A program made the translations under genes and the position numbers. DNA of 64,000 bases from the NCBI GenBank assembly GCA_024689505.1, contig JAILDJ010000272.1, forward strand, positions 17,049 through 81,048. Reading direction: 5' to 3'. The notes under the pieces are model-generated. The model did not search any database. It worked only from the letters and a program-made list of their open reading frames with translations, and was not told the DNA's origin. Positions within the stretch are counted from its first letter, which is position 1; each line of letters opens with the position of its first letter. The stretch is from Clostridiales bacterium. Its GTDB lineage: Bacteria; Bacillota; Clostridia; Lachnospirales; Bianqueaceae. This document shows positions 45,606-55,487 of the stretch, in pieces.

Positions 45606-47096
45606 ATGGGTCGTTTGAAAAATGTTTTCATCCTTCTGCTCGTGCTCATCGTCACGGCGGCTCTTTGCCTGCTTTCTTATGTAGGCTGGGGCAGCAGCAC
45701 GCGCCTGGGTGTTAAGAATATCAACCTGGGCCTGGACCTGGCAGGAGGCGTTTCTATCGTTTATGAGGCGGAAGAGGGCAGCAATCCTTCTTCTGATGAA
45801 ATGAACGGTGCTCTGGCGGTCATCCAGCGTCGTCTGGATGCTAAGGGATATACCGAGGCCAGTGCATATATCGACGGGACGGAGCGTATCCGTGTGGATA
45901 TCCCCGGCGTCAAAGATGCGAACGAGGCAGTTTCCGAGATCGGCAAGACCGCGCAGCTTACCTTTGTTGGTGTCGTATGGTCCGATGTTTTAGCCGATAC
46001 GGATTTCATTACACCGTTTTATCAGCAGTACGTGGACGACGCGCTGGCTGCTATGGAAGAATCCGAGCGTGAAGAAGCCGATACAGAGGCGCTGATGAGC
46101 GAGGCGAAGAGCTTCATGGCTACTTATCCGGGTTATGCTGTGCAGGTCTATCCCGAGATTCTGGAGCAGGCTGTCGAGCATGGCCTTGCCGAGGTCGTCG
46201 TCACCGGAACGGACGTCGAGAAGGCGTCCTACCAGTACGGTCAGTACAGCCAGAATTCGGCCGCGGGACCGTACGTTCAACTGAGACTGAACTCCGATGG
46301 TACCAAGAAATTCGCAGAAGGCACGCAGAAATATCTGAACCAGTATATCGCGATCCGTCTGGACGAAGTCGTCTGCAGTATGCCGACTGTCAGTGCCGTC
46401 ATCGAGAACGGTGAAGCTGTCATCAGCGGCAGTTATACCGAAGATGAGGCAAAAGCGCTTGCCGACGACATCAACGGCGGTGCACTGCCGGTACAGCTGA
46501 AGGTCATCCAGATGAACAGTGTCGGCGCCACACTGGGCCAGGATTCCCTGCAGACCAGTATCATGGCGGCCATCATCGGTTTCGTCCTGATCCTCATCTT
46601 TATGATCGTTTACTATAAGATCCCTGGAGTGGCTTCTGCGCTGGCGCTCATCCTGTATGTCGCCCTGGTGCTTTTGACCATCAATCTGTTCGATCTTACC
46701 CTGACGTTAGCCGGTGTTGCAGGTATCATCCTGTCCATCGGTATGGCGGTCGATGCCAACGTCATCATCTTCTCCCGTATCACGGAAGAACTGCGGCTGG
46801 GACGCGGTCTGCGCGTTTCCATCCACTCTGGTTTCCAGAAAGCGCTTTCCGCTATCCTGGATGGTAACATCACCACGCTTCTGGTCGCCATCGTTCTGTA
46901 CGCGCTGGGCAGCGGTACCATCCGCGGTTTCGCGCAGACACTGGCGATCGGTATCGTGCTGTCCATGTTCACGGCTCTGATCGTGACACGGCTCTACCTG
47001 AATCAGTTCGTCGCCCTAGGCACGGATAATCCGAAGGCATATACTTCCCTGAACTTCTTCAAGCACAAGGAAGCAGCCGTAAAAGAAGAAGCGTAA
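45606..47096 (+). CDS. secD: Protein translocase subunit SecD
   Basis: NLGLDLAGGVSIVYEAE; IILSIGMAVDANVIIFSRITEELRLGRGLRVSIHSGF. Confidence 0.97.
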   Translation: MGRLKNVFILLLVLIVTAALCLLSYVGWGSSTRLGVKNINLGLDLAGGVSIVYEAEEGSNPSSDEMNGALAVIQRRLDAKGYTEASAYIDGTERIRVDIPGVKDANEAVSEIGKTAQLTFVGVVWSDVLADTDFITPFYQQYVDDALAAMEESEREEADTEALMSEAKSFMATYPGYAVQVYPEILEQAVEHGLAEVVVTGTDVEKASYQYGQYSQNSAAGPYVQLRLNSDGTKKFAEGTQKYLNQYIAIRLDEVVCSMPTVSAVIENGEAVISGSYTEDEAKALADDINGGALPVQLKVIQMNSVGATLGQDSLQTSIMAAIIGFVLILIFMIVYYKIPGVASALALILYVALVLLTINLFDLTLTLAGVAGIILSIGMAVDANVIIFSRITEELRLGRGLRVSIHSGFQKALSAILDGNITTLLVAIVLYALGSGTIRGFAQTLAIGIVLSMFTALIVTRLYLNQFVALGTDNPKAYTSLNFFKHKEAAVKEEA

Positions 47097-47109
47097 GGAG
47101 GTGCAGACC

Positions 47110-48033
47110 ATGAAATTCAAGATCATTGAAAAAACCAAGCTCTGGTTTATCATTCCAGCCTGCATCATCACGATCGGCCTTCTGTTCTTCATCATCCGCG
47201 GCTTCAATCTGGATATCGAATTTGCCGGCGGTACTATGATGCAGATCAACATCGGACAGGAATTCGACGCACGCAGCGATATCGAGCCCATCGTCCGTGA
47301 GATCACTGGCGACACCAACCCGCAGGTCCAGAAGGTTTCCGGCGCTGGCGGAGATCAGCAGGTCTCCATCAAAGTCAAGGAACTGTCCTCTGAACAGGCT
47401 GTGGAACTGTATGAAGCCATCGCTGAAAAGTATGGTCTGGATACCGAGACCAATGCCAATCTGATCGAGCAGGGCAGCATCAGCCCGACTATCAGTTCCG
47501 AAATGAAGAAGACAGCCACCACGGCGATCACTGTAGCTGTTATCCTCATGTTGGTCTATATCACCATCCGTTTCCGTGACTGGCGTTTCGGTTTGAGCTC
47601 TATCGCGGCTCTGGTACACGACGTTCTGATCGTCCTGGCTATGTACGCGATCTTCCGTATTCCGATCAACAATAACTTTATCGCGGCTATGCTGACCATC
47701 GTTGGTTATTCTATCAACGATACTATCGTTATCTTCGACCGTGTTCGTGAAAACCGCCGCTACTATCGTTCCAACCAGCTCAACGAACTGGGCAATGTCA
47801 GTGTATCTCAGTCCATCGGACGTTCTGTCAACACCTCCATCACCACCATCATCATGGTGCTGCTGCTGTTCCTGCTGGGGGTACAGTCTGTACGTTGGTT
47901 CGCATTCCCGCTGATGATCGGTTTCATCGCTGGTACATATTCTTCTATCTGCATTGCGACGCCGGTATGGGTCCTGTTGAACAAACTTGGCAGGAAGCAG
48001 ACCTCTACGCCCAGCAAAGCGAAGAAAGCCTGA
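47110..48033 (+). CDS. secF: Protein translocase subunit SecF
   Basis: RGFNLDIEFAGGTMMQI; GYSINDTIVIFDRVREN. Confidence 0.97.
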   Translation: MKFKIIEKTKLWFIIPACIITIGLLFFIIRGFNLDIEFAGGTMMQINIGQEFDARSDIEPIVREITGDTNPQVQKVSGAGGDQQVSIKVKELSSEQAVELYEAIAEKYGLDTETNANLIEQGSISPTISSEMKKTATTAITVAVILMLVYITIRFRDWRFGLSSIAALVHDVLIVLAMYAIFRIPINNNFIAAMLTIVGYSINDTIVIFDRVRENRRYYRSNQLNELGNVSVSQSIGRSVNTSITTIIMVLLLFLLGVQSVRWFAFPLMIGFIAGTYSSICIATPVWVLLNKLGRKQTSTPSKAKKA

Positions 48034-48115
48034 TCCGGTACGGATCTGTTCAAGTCAATAAGGGTGTCCTGTTTGGGACACCTTTTCCCATTCAAGAAAG
48101 AAGGAGGGATGGTCC

Positions 48116-49840
48116 TTGCAGGAAAAATGGGTCCTCAGACGACGGTCTTATCAAGAACTGGCAGAACGACTGCACATTCCGCCGGTACTGGCCCACGTCA
48201 TCCGCAATCGCGTTTCTGAGGAAGAAACTGAAAAATATCTAGACAGAGAAGGCCCGCTGGAAGATCCATTCCTCATGATGGGTATGGAAGAGGCCTGTGG
48301 CATCCTGCTGCAAGCAAGGCAGGATCATGTTGAGATCCGTGTCGTGGGGGACTATGATGTGGATGGCGTCACGGCTACGGCCATTCTCTGCCTGGGCTTG
48401 TCTGCCCTTGGATGCATAGTCTCCTACCGTATTCCGGATCGTATGGAGGATGGATACGGTATCCGAAAGCACATGGTCGATGAGGCGATCACGGAAGGCT
48501 GCGGCTTGATCCTGACGTGTGATAATGGGATCCGTGAGTTCGAGACTATGACCTATGCGAAAGAAAAAGGTATCCCTGTGGTGCTGACGGATCACCATGA
48601 GATCACGCAGGATGCGGAAGGACACGACGTGCTGCCGGAAGCGGCCTGTGTCATCGATCCGCACCGGCAGGATGATACCTACCCGTGCAAGGACTTGTGC
48701 GGAGCTGGTGTTGCCTTCAAACTGGTACAGGCACTGGCAAAGCGTACAGGTGGTACGGTCCCTGCTTCTCTGATCGGATATGCAGCCTTGGGGTCGGTTT
48801 GCGACGTTGTGAAGCTTGTCGGTGAAAACCGACGCATCGTATGGCAGGGACTGGAGGAGTGGAACCTGCATCCGCCGGTCGGTATCGCCGCGCTCATGGA
48901 TGCGGCTATGCTGAAGAATCTGACGGTTTATAGTTTTGGGTTCGTCATCGGACCGATGATCAACGCCGGCGGGCGACTGAAAAATCAACAGTCGTTGATC
49001 CGTATCCTGCTGACGGAGGATCCGGCGGAAGCCTACGTTTTGGCGCAGGAACTCAAGCGGTTGAACGAGGAACGTCAGAATATGACGCAGGTCGGGATCG
49101 AAGAGGCCAGTCTCCTGGTGGAGACGGCGTTGAAAAATGACATCGTCAAGGTCCTGCATCTGGAAGACCTGCATGAGAGCATCGCTGGTCTGGTCGCCGG
49201 CCGGATCAAAGAAAGATACTATCGTCCTGCGATCGTCTTTTCCGGTACGGAAGATCTTGTCAAAGGATCCGGGCGATCGATCGAAGGGTATGATCTGTTC
49301 CGGCATCTGCAGGAGCAGGACGCGCTGCTGGAGCGCTATGGCGGACATCCGTTGGCCGCCGGACTGTCCATCCGGAAGGACAGGATCGGAGAATTGCGCA
49401 GGGCTTTGAATGCACATTGTGAGATTCCTGAGGATAAGCTGCAGCCGACGGTCGTGGTCGATGCCATGCTGCCGCTGGCTGAAGCGGATCTGCAGCTGGC
49501 CGGTCTTCTGACCCGGCTGGAGCCTTTCGGGACAGGCAATGAACGACCTGTTTTCGCTGCCATGAACGTGGAAGTCCTTTCTCTGCGACTGATGGGCAGA
49601 AAACAGAATGTCTGCCGGCTGCAGCTGCTGCAGGACGGGCGACCGTGTGAAGCCATTACTTTCCGTGTCGAAGTCTTAAAAGAAGTGATCAGCGAACGGT
49701 ATGGTATGGATGTTTGGGAGAGGCTTAGCACCGGAGCGAGAGCCGAACGAGGCATCTGTCTTGATCTTCTGTATCATTTGGAGATCAACGAATTCCGTGG
49801 TATGACATCCGCGCAATGTACCATTTGCAATATCCGGTGA
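48116..49840 (+). CDS. recJ: Single-stranded-DNA-specific exonuclease RecJ
   Basis: VVGDYDVDGVTATAILCLGLSALG; LTDHHEI; DHH/DHHA1 order; RBS GGAGG before TTG 48116. Confidence 0.94.
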   Translation: MQEKWVLRRRSYQELAERLHIPPVLAHVIRNRVSEEETEKYLDREGPLEDPFLMMGMEEACGILLQARQDHVEIRVVGDYDVDGVTATAILCLGLSALGCIVSYRIPDRMEDGYGIRKHMVDEAITEGCGLILTCDNGIREFETMTYAKEKGIPVVLTDHHEITQDAEGHDVLPEAACVIDPHRQDDTYPCKDLCGAGVAFKLVQALAKRTGGTVPASLIGYAALGSVCDVVKLVGENRRIVWQGLEEWNLHPPVGIAALMDAAMLKNLTVYSFGFVIGPMINAGGRLKNQQSLIRILLTEDPAEAYVLAQELKRLNEERQNMTQVGIEEASLLVETALKNDIVKVLHLEDLHESIAGLVAGRIKERYYRPAIVFSGTEDLVKGSGRSIEGYDLFRHLQEQDALLERYGGHPLAAGLSIRKDRIGELRRALNAHCEIPEDKLQPTVVVDAMLPLAEADLQLAGLLTRLEPFGTGNERPVFAAMNVEVLSLRLMGRKQNVCRLQLLQDGRPCEAITFRVEVLKEVISERYGMDVWERLSTGARAERGICLDLLYHLEINEFRGMTSAQCTICNIR

Positions 49841-49895
49841 AACGTGCTACTATAAAAACAAGTATTCTATACTACGCAAAGGAGCAGGTGATCTT

Positions 49896-50411
49896 ATGAA
49901 CTTAGCAGAAACCGTCCGTGCGATTCCGGACAAACCTATTCCCGGTGTCATGTTCCGTGACATTACCACGACTCTGCAGGATCCTGAAGCGCTGCATGAG
50001 GCGATCGATCAGATGTGCGGCCTTTTGAAGGATGTGGATTTCGACCTGGTCGTCGGTTCTGAATCCCGCGGCTTTATCTTTGGTGTACCGATCGCGTACG
50101 CAATGCACAAGGGCTTCGTCCCTGTACGCAAACCGGGCAAACTGCCATATAAAGTCATTTCTAAAGAGTATTCTTTGGAATACGGTACCGACAAGCTGGA
50201 GATGCACATCGATGCGATCAAACCTGGTCAGAAAGTCGTCATCGTTGATGATCTGATCGCGACCGGCGGCACATCCAAAGCCATGATCGAGCTGATCGAA
50301 GAAGCCGGCGGTGTCGTTGTGGATACAGCCTTCTTCATTGAACTGAGCTCTGAATTCGACTGCAAAGGGGCGCTTGCACCTTATCCGGTACATTCCGTAC
50401 TCCAGTATTAA
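49896..50411 (+). CDS. apt: Adenine phosphoribosyltransferase
   Basis: IPDKPIPGVMFRDITTTLQDPEAL; VVIVDDLIATGGTSKAM. Confidence 0.97.
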   Translation: MNLAETVRAIPDKPIPGVMFRDITTTLQDPEALHEAIDQMCGLLKDVDFDLVVGSESRGFIFGVPIAYAMHKGFVPVRKPGKLPYKVISKEYSLEYGTDKLEMHIDAIKPGQKVVIVDDLIATGGTSKAMIELIEEAGGVVVDTAFFIELSSEFDCKGALAPYPVHSVLQY

Positions 50412-50416
50412 ATATT

Positions 50417-51364
50417 ATGGATATCATGAAAATGCGCCCTGCCATGAAAGAAATGGTTTGGGGCGGGCGACTGCTTGCAGATCGCTTTGGTAAGAAGATC
50501 CCTTCAGATGCTACGGGCGAAGCATGGGAAATTGCCGCGCATCCGCACGGACAGAGTACAGTGGACGGCGGTCCCTTGGATGGAACAGAGCTGCAAACAC
50601 TGGTCGATCAGTACAAAGAAGCACTTGTCGGCACGCGTGTGTATGCTGCTTATGGGAACTATTTCCCGCTGCTCATCAAATTCATCGACGCCAATCAGAA
50701 CCTGTCGGTACAGGTGCATCCCAACGACAGTCAGGCGGTGGATCTGGAAGGTCCCGGTGCGTCCGGGAAGACGGAGATGTGGTACGTGCTGGATGCCAAG
50801 CCCAGTGCGAAACTGGTCTATGGTTTCAACAGGGATCTGACAGAGGCTGAACTGAAAAATGCCCTGGAACAGGGCACTTTGGAATCTTTCTTGAACTGGG
50901 TCGACGTGTATCCGGGGGATACGTTTTACATTCCGGCCGGGACCTTGCATGCCATCGGCAGTGGGATCTTGATCGCGGAGATCCAGCAGAATTCCGATCT
51001 GACGTATCGCGTGTACGATTATAACCGATTAGGGTTGGATGGGAAGCCAAGGCAGCTGCATGTGGAAAAAGCCGTCGCGGTGGTCGATCGGAAAGCGCCG
51101 ATCGGTCATGAGAAGGCGGATATCGATCAGGGTATCATCAGTCCATTCTTCGAGACTCGAAGATTCAAAGTGGACGGATCGTGGAAACTGGAGGTCAGTC
51201 CGGAACGGTTCGAGATCCTGATCTGTGTCGGCGGATGCGGCAGCATCGTAAGCGAAGGGCAGACGCTGTCGGTCAAAGAGGGGGATTCTTTCCTGATCCC
51301 TGCCACGGCAGGTACGATCCGGGCAGAAGGGCAGCTGACGTTGCTGCAGACCCACGTACAATGA
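50417..51364 (+). CDS. manA: Class I mannose-6-phosphate isomerase
   Basis: VWGGRLLADRFGK; LSVQVHPNDSQA; DTFYIPAGTLHAIGSGILIAEIQQNSDLTYRVYDYNR. Confidence 0.95.
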   Translation: MDIMKMRPAMKEMVWGGRLLADRFGKKIPSDATGEAWEIAAHPHGQSTVDGGPLDGTELQTLVDQYKEALVGTRVYAAYGNYFPLLIKFIDANQNLSVQVHPNDSQAVDLEGPGASGKTEMWYVLDAKPSAKLVYGFNRDLTEAELKNALEQGTLESFLNWVDVYPGDTFYIPAGTLHAIGSGILIAEIQQNSDLTYRVYDYNRLGLDGKPRQLHVEKAVAVVDRKAPIGHEKADIDQGIISPFFETRRFKVDGSWKLEVSPERFEILICVGGCGSIVSEGQTLSVKEGDSFLIPATAGTIRAEGQLTLLQTHVQ

Positions 51365-51377
51365 GTGTACTTAAGTA

Positions 51378-51410
51378 AAAAGGCACCAGACGTTTATGTC
51401 TGGTGCCTTT
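51378..51410. terminator. Bidirectional terminator between manA and GH3 genes
   Basis: AAAAGGCACCAGAC-gtttat-GTCTGGTGCCTTT. Confidence 0.88.
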
Positions 51411-51443
51411 CATAATTAGGGTATAAATAAGATCTATGCTTGA

Positions 51444-53723
51444 TCAAATGCCCTTATTCTCCGGCTTCAGCTGGACAGGGACGTTATACTTGGCGACACG
51501 TTCGTCGCAGATGACGCCGGCGTAGTTCAGACCGTAAGCGAAATCATACTTGTGGCCGACGGAATCCGTGTAGCATTCCATATCACGCGGGGTATCTTCT
51601 GCCTGACGCTCAACGTCGTCCATATCCTTCGGCATCTGCATGGGCAGAAGGGCAGACGGTTCTTCGACGCCAGCTACGATCGCAGCCAGTGCTTCAGAGG
51701 AAGCAGTGCCACCGCCATACATAGATGGGGCAGAGAAGGTAACGACAATACCATCGACTTCCGGTTCGAATTCATGGAAACACATCGGACGACCGGTAAA
51801 CATAGCGACCACGGAAGGAACACCCAGTTTCTTAGCTTTTTCAGCAAACTCCAGGATCTGGTCAAGCTGTTCTTCATTGGTGGTCAAGGCTTTCTGGCCG
51901 TAGTAACTACGGTTCTCCTTGGTACCATCTTCCAGCTCATTGCCAGCGATGGAGACCTTGCGAACATAAGGACCATTGGCTACATACGGACGATACTGAC
52001 GCGTCAGTGGTACGAACACCTTATCATCGGCACGGCCATCTTGTGGATAAGAGTTGCCAGGCTCCTGCGCTGTGATCAGGATGAGGTCAACATCTTTCAG
52101 TTCTTCCAAAGTCAGACGAGTAATGTCAGCACCGTCGACTTTATCAGTAACGATATCGAAATACTTGGAAGCCATGTCCAGAGCGATTGGATATCCTGCT
52201 TTCGCTTCGCCCATAACAGCGCCTCGAACATGGTCCATCTCGATATGTGGAGCTTCGTACAGGGCAGGCATGTAGACCTTCATGCGCTTGTCATGCGGAC
52301 GGATCGCACCGTTTTCGTTCTTGACCATGACGACGGCTTTGATCTGTGCTTTCAGGGCTTCCGCCTGCTTATCCTCGGAATTGACGTCCGCAAGGACGGC
52401 TTTTTCGTCAAGATACGGATCCTCGAACATGCCGGTCATGAAATAGCCCTGCAGGAGGCGCTTCGCGGATTCAGCGAAGGCAGCATCCATCTTTTCCTTG
52501 CCGATCTGTTCGCAGCCATAGTAATAAGCGTCGATCAGGATCTGGGGATCGGAGCAGCCGCCCATCTGGTCGACACCGACCATGATGGCGATGAATGCGC
52601 GCTGTGCAGGCGTTACATCGTCATCCTCGATGCCTTTGCCCCAGCCGTTTTTACGTGCGTAGTTGTTCAGGACCATCCAGTCCGTGCAGACGACACCGGT
52701 GAAGCCATAGCGGTCACGCAGCAGGTCCTTCATTTTATACTTCGAGAAGCTGGAACCGACAGCGTCGCCCAGGGATCCGTCCTCTGCATAAGCAGCGGTG
52801 TAAGAACTCATGACAGCGGCACAGGTCTTGGTCTTGCCATCCAGTTTGAAAGCACCGTCCACGAAGGGGATGAGCAAGGCTTCGAAGTTGTTGTTCGGGT
52901 ATACGGCGTATTTGCCGCCTTCCATATGGGCTTCGCGTCCGCCTTCGGAGGCACCTTCACCGGTCCAGTGCTTAGCCATGGCGGTCATGGATTCACTGCC
53001 CCAGCCCAGATCGTTGCCCTCAGCATCGTATGTGCTCTGCAGACCATCGCAGAAGGCGCGGACCATGTCTGCGCTCAGAGCCGGATCCTCACCGAAAGTA
53101 CCGCTGTTGCGGAACCAACGCGGATCGGAAGAAACGTCGACCTGCGGTGCCAAGAAGCAGGCGATACCGAGATCACGCAGTTCGCGGGACTGACATTTGG
53201 CGGATTCCCAGGCGATCTTCGGGTCGAAGGTAGCGGCCAGGGACAGGTTGCCCGGCCAGTCTGCCACACCGGCGCCGTTACGCGGATCAGAAGCAAAATA
53301 GCACGGAATACCGAAATCTTTGCCTTCAACGTACCGTTGCATTGCATTGGCCCACGGGACCTGGACTTCATCCGGAATGCCGGCCAGACCGCCGGAATTC
53401 AGAACGGAACGCAGATGATGATCCAGGAATTCCTTTTGATCATCGTTGACTTCGTTACCCATATTGAACTGGTGGGCGGAGAAGCACATGAGGCCCGCGA
53501 CCTGTTCCACGGACAGCCGTTTGGCCAGGTCTTCGGCGCGTTCTTCCGGAGAAAGGCGCCAGTCTTCATAGGGCAGCAGTTCGCCGGTCTTCGCAAGATC
53601 CTTGAAGACAAAACCGTCTTTCTCGATCAGTTTCACGCCGGAACTCGGATCGTAAGACAGTTTTTTGCCGCCTTCATTTTCGACGATGTGAAAACCGTAC
53701 TCTGTTTGTTTTTCAGTCCACAT
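51444..53723 (-). CDS. Glycoside hydrolase family 3 protein (beta-glucosidase-like)
   Basis: IPCYFASDPRNGAGVADWPGNLSLAATFDP; MTAMAKHWTGEG; GFTGVVCTDWMVLNNYARKNGWGKG (catalytic Asp). Confidence 0.9.
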   Translation of the reverse strand: MWTEKQTEYGFHIVENEGGKKLSYDPSSGVKLIEKDGFVFKDLAKTGELLPYEDWRLSPEERAEDLAKRLSVEQVAGLMCFSAHQFNMGNEVNDDQKEFLDHHLRSVLNSGGLAGIPDEVQVPWANAMQRYVEGKDFGIPCYFASDPRNGAGVADWPGNLSLAATFDPKIAWESAKCQSRELRDLGIACFLAPQVDVSSDPRWFRNSGTFGEDPALSADMVRAFCDGLQSTYDAEGNDLGWGSESMTAMAKHWTGEGASEGGREAHMEGGKYAVYPNNNFEALLIPFVDGAFKLDGKTKTCAAVMSSYTAAYAEDGSLGDAVGSSFSKYKMKDLLRDRYGFTGVVCTDWMVLNNYARKNGWGKGIEDDDVTPAQRAFIAIMVGVDQMGGCSDPQILIDAYYYGCEQIGKEKMDAAFAESAKRLLQGYFMTGMFEDPYLDEKAVLADVNSEDKQAEALKAQIKAVVMVKNENGAIRPHDKRMKVYMPALYEAPHIEMDHVRGAVMGEAKAGYPIALDMASKYFDIVTDKVDGADITRLTLEELKDVDLILITAQEPGNSYPQDGRADDKVFVPLTRQYRPYVANGPYVRKVSIAGNELEDGTKENRSYYGQKALTTNEEQLDQILEFAEKAKKLGVPSVVAMFTGRPMCFHEFEPEVDGIVVTFSAPSMYGGGTASSEALAAIVAGVEEPSALLPMQMPKDMDDVERQAEDTPRDMECYTDSVGHKYDFAYGLNYAGVICDERVAKYNVPVQLKPENKGI

Positions 53724-53839
53724 AGAGTATCCTCCTTTATAGTGATGTTAAACGATCAATCATTACTTCAACTATATATCAAAACAAGGCAACTGGTCAA
53801 GGACTTCTATGACAATCCTCAAAATTCATCTGCAGACAA

Positions 53840-53863
53840 AAGGCCCGCTCCGATGAGCGGGTC
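53840..53863 (-). terminator. Terminator of thrC
   Basis: Minus strand: ACCCGCTC-atcg-GAGCGGGC-cTTTTG. Confidence 0.75.
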
Positions 53864-53874
53864 TTCGATTCTTT

Positions 53875-55347
53875 TTATTCTGTCAGCCAGTGTGTGATAG
53901 CAGCCTTCATAGCAGCAGGCGCTACGGACGATTGGAACCGTTCTTCTTTTTCTTCCAATGAGGCGAGGGCAGCAGGGGCTTTCCGCCCGGTACACGTTTC
54001 CAACGCATGCAGCTGCGCAAAATCATCCTCAGGTACAGCAGCACCCAATGCCTTCAAAACACTTGCCGGGAATTTGAACGGATCCGCGGTTGCGGCCAGG
54101 ATCGTAGGTGTCGTGTCGCCGGTCTCGGATGCATACTGCTCATACACGTTCCAGCCGACAGCTGTGTGCGTATCCAACAGATAGCCGGAATCCTCATAGA
54201 CTTTACGGATCGTTTCAAAGGTCATGGCATCGTCGGCACAGCCGCCGTAAAAGCGCTCGGAAAGAGCAGAGAAAGCGCCGGACTCTAAAGTATACTTCCC
54301 TGTTTCGGCGAGAGAATCCATGTAGCCCCGCACGATCGAAGGATCGCGATCGGACAGCAGGTAGAGCAGACGCTCCAGATTGGAGGAGATCAGGATGTCC
54401 ATGGAAGGAGAAGCGGTGGTATAGAACGGACGGGCGGCATCATAGGTGCCGGTACGGATCAAGTCGGTAAGGACCTGGTTGCTGTTGGAGGCGCAGAGGA
54501 AGCGGTGCACAGGCAGGCCGCAGCATGAGGCCAGATAGGCCGCCAGGATGTTGCCAAAATTACCGGTGGGCACATCGATGTTGACCGCATCACCAAAAGC
54601 GATGCGGCCAGAGGAGGCCAGATCGCAGTAAGCGGAGAAATAGTAGGCGATCTGCGGAGCGAGACGCCCCCAATTGATCGAATTGGCAGAGGAGAAGAGG
54701 AACCCCTTTTGTGCCAGTTCCTCCCGCAGGGCAGGATCAGAGAAGAGCCGTTTGACACCGGTCTGGGCATCGTCAAAGTTGCCCTCAACGGCAAAAACAA
54801 CAACGTTCTCGCCCGCCTGGGTCGTCATCTGCATCCGTTGGATGGCACTGGTGCCGCCTTGAGGAAAGAAGACGGCGATGCGGGTACCGGGTACATCAGC
54901 AAAACCTTCCAAAGCGGCCTTGCCGGTATCACCGGAAGTCGCGGTCAGGATGACGATGGTGCGTTCTTCGCCGGTCTTTTTCAAAGCGCCGGTCAGAAGA
55001 TAAGGCAGCAGCTGAAGTGCAAAATCCTTGAAAGCGCAGGTGGGTCCGTGATACAGTTCCAGTACGGATACTGTGTTGGTCAGAACCTTCAGCGGCGCGT
55101 CAAAAGACGCGTACGCCTGCCGGGTATAGGAGAGTAGTTCGTCATAAGAATAATCCGTCAAAAAACGTGAAAGAACGAACGCAGCCCGCTCAGCGTAAGA
55201 AAGGTCCGAGAGAAAACGGATCTCCTCCATGGTGAAGAAAGGCAGCTGATCAGGCAGAAACAGCCCCCCGTCCGGTGCCAGTCCTTGCTGGATCGCCTGT
55301 GCGGCAGTGAAAGCAGCATCAAAACCGCGGGTACTGATATATTGCAT
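53875..55347 (-). CDS. thrC: Threonine synthase
   Basis: MQYISTRGFDAAFTAAQAIQQGLAPDGGLFLP; YHGPTCAFKDFALQLLP (PLP Lys). Start moved to Met-41 of the track ORF. Confidence 0.96.
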   Translation of the reverse strand: MQYISTRGFDAAFTAAQAIQQGLAPDGGLFLPDQLPFFTMEEIRFLSDLSYAERAAFVLSRFLTDYSYDELLSYTRQAYASFDAPLKVLTNTVSVLELYHGPTCAFKDFALQLLPYLLTGALKKTGEERTIVILTATSGDTGKAALEGFADVPGTRIAVFFPQGGTSAIQRMQMTTQAGENVVVFAVEGNFDDAQTGVKRLFSDPALREELAQKGFLFSSANSINWGRLAPQIAYYFSAYCDLASSGRIAFGDAVNIDVPTGNFGNILAAYLASCCGLPVHRFLCASNSNQVLTDLIRTGTYDAARPFYTTASPSMDILISSNLERLLYLLSDRDPSIVRGYMDSLAETGKYTLESGAFSALSERFYGGCADDAMTFETIRKVYEDSGYLLDTHTAVGWNVYEQYASETGDTTPTILAATADPFKFPASVLKALGAAVPEDDFAQLHALETCTGRKAPAALASLEEKEERFQSSVAPAAMKAAITHWLTE

Positions 55348-55487
55348 GGGTATTCCTCCAAATATTTGTGTTTGTACGGCGTACTTTTGTATTATAAAAC
55401 AAGTCCATCGGAATTGCAAACGGTCATTGTGTTTACCAGTCAAGTTTGGTATAATTGTCTGTAACATAACGGGAAAGGGTTTTGTTT

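Noticed and set aside
51552-53897. 781-aa plus-strand ORF antisense to the GH3 gene
   Set aside because: Shadow ORF; no recognisable motifs and the opposite strand encodes a full GH3 enzyme.
55348-55467. T-box leader upstream of thrC
   Set aside because: Leader is short and lacks the T-box sequence and a terminator.
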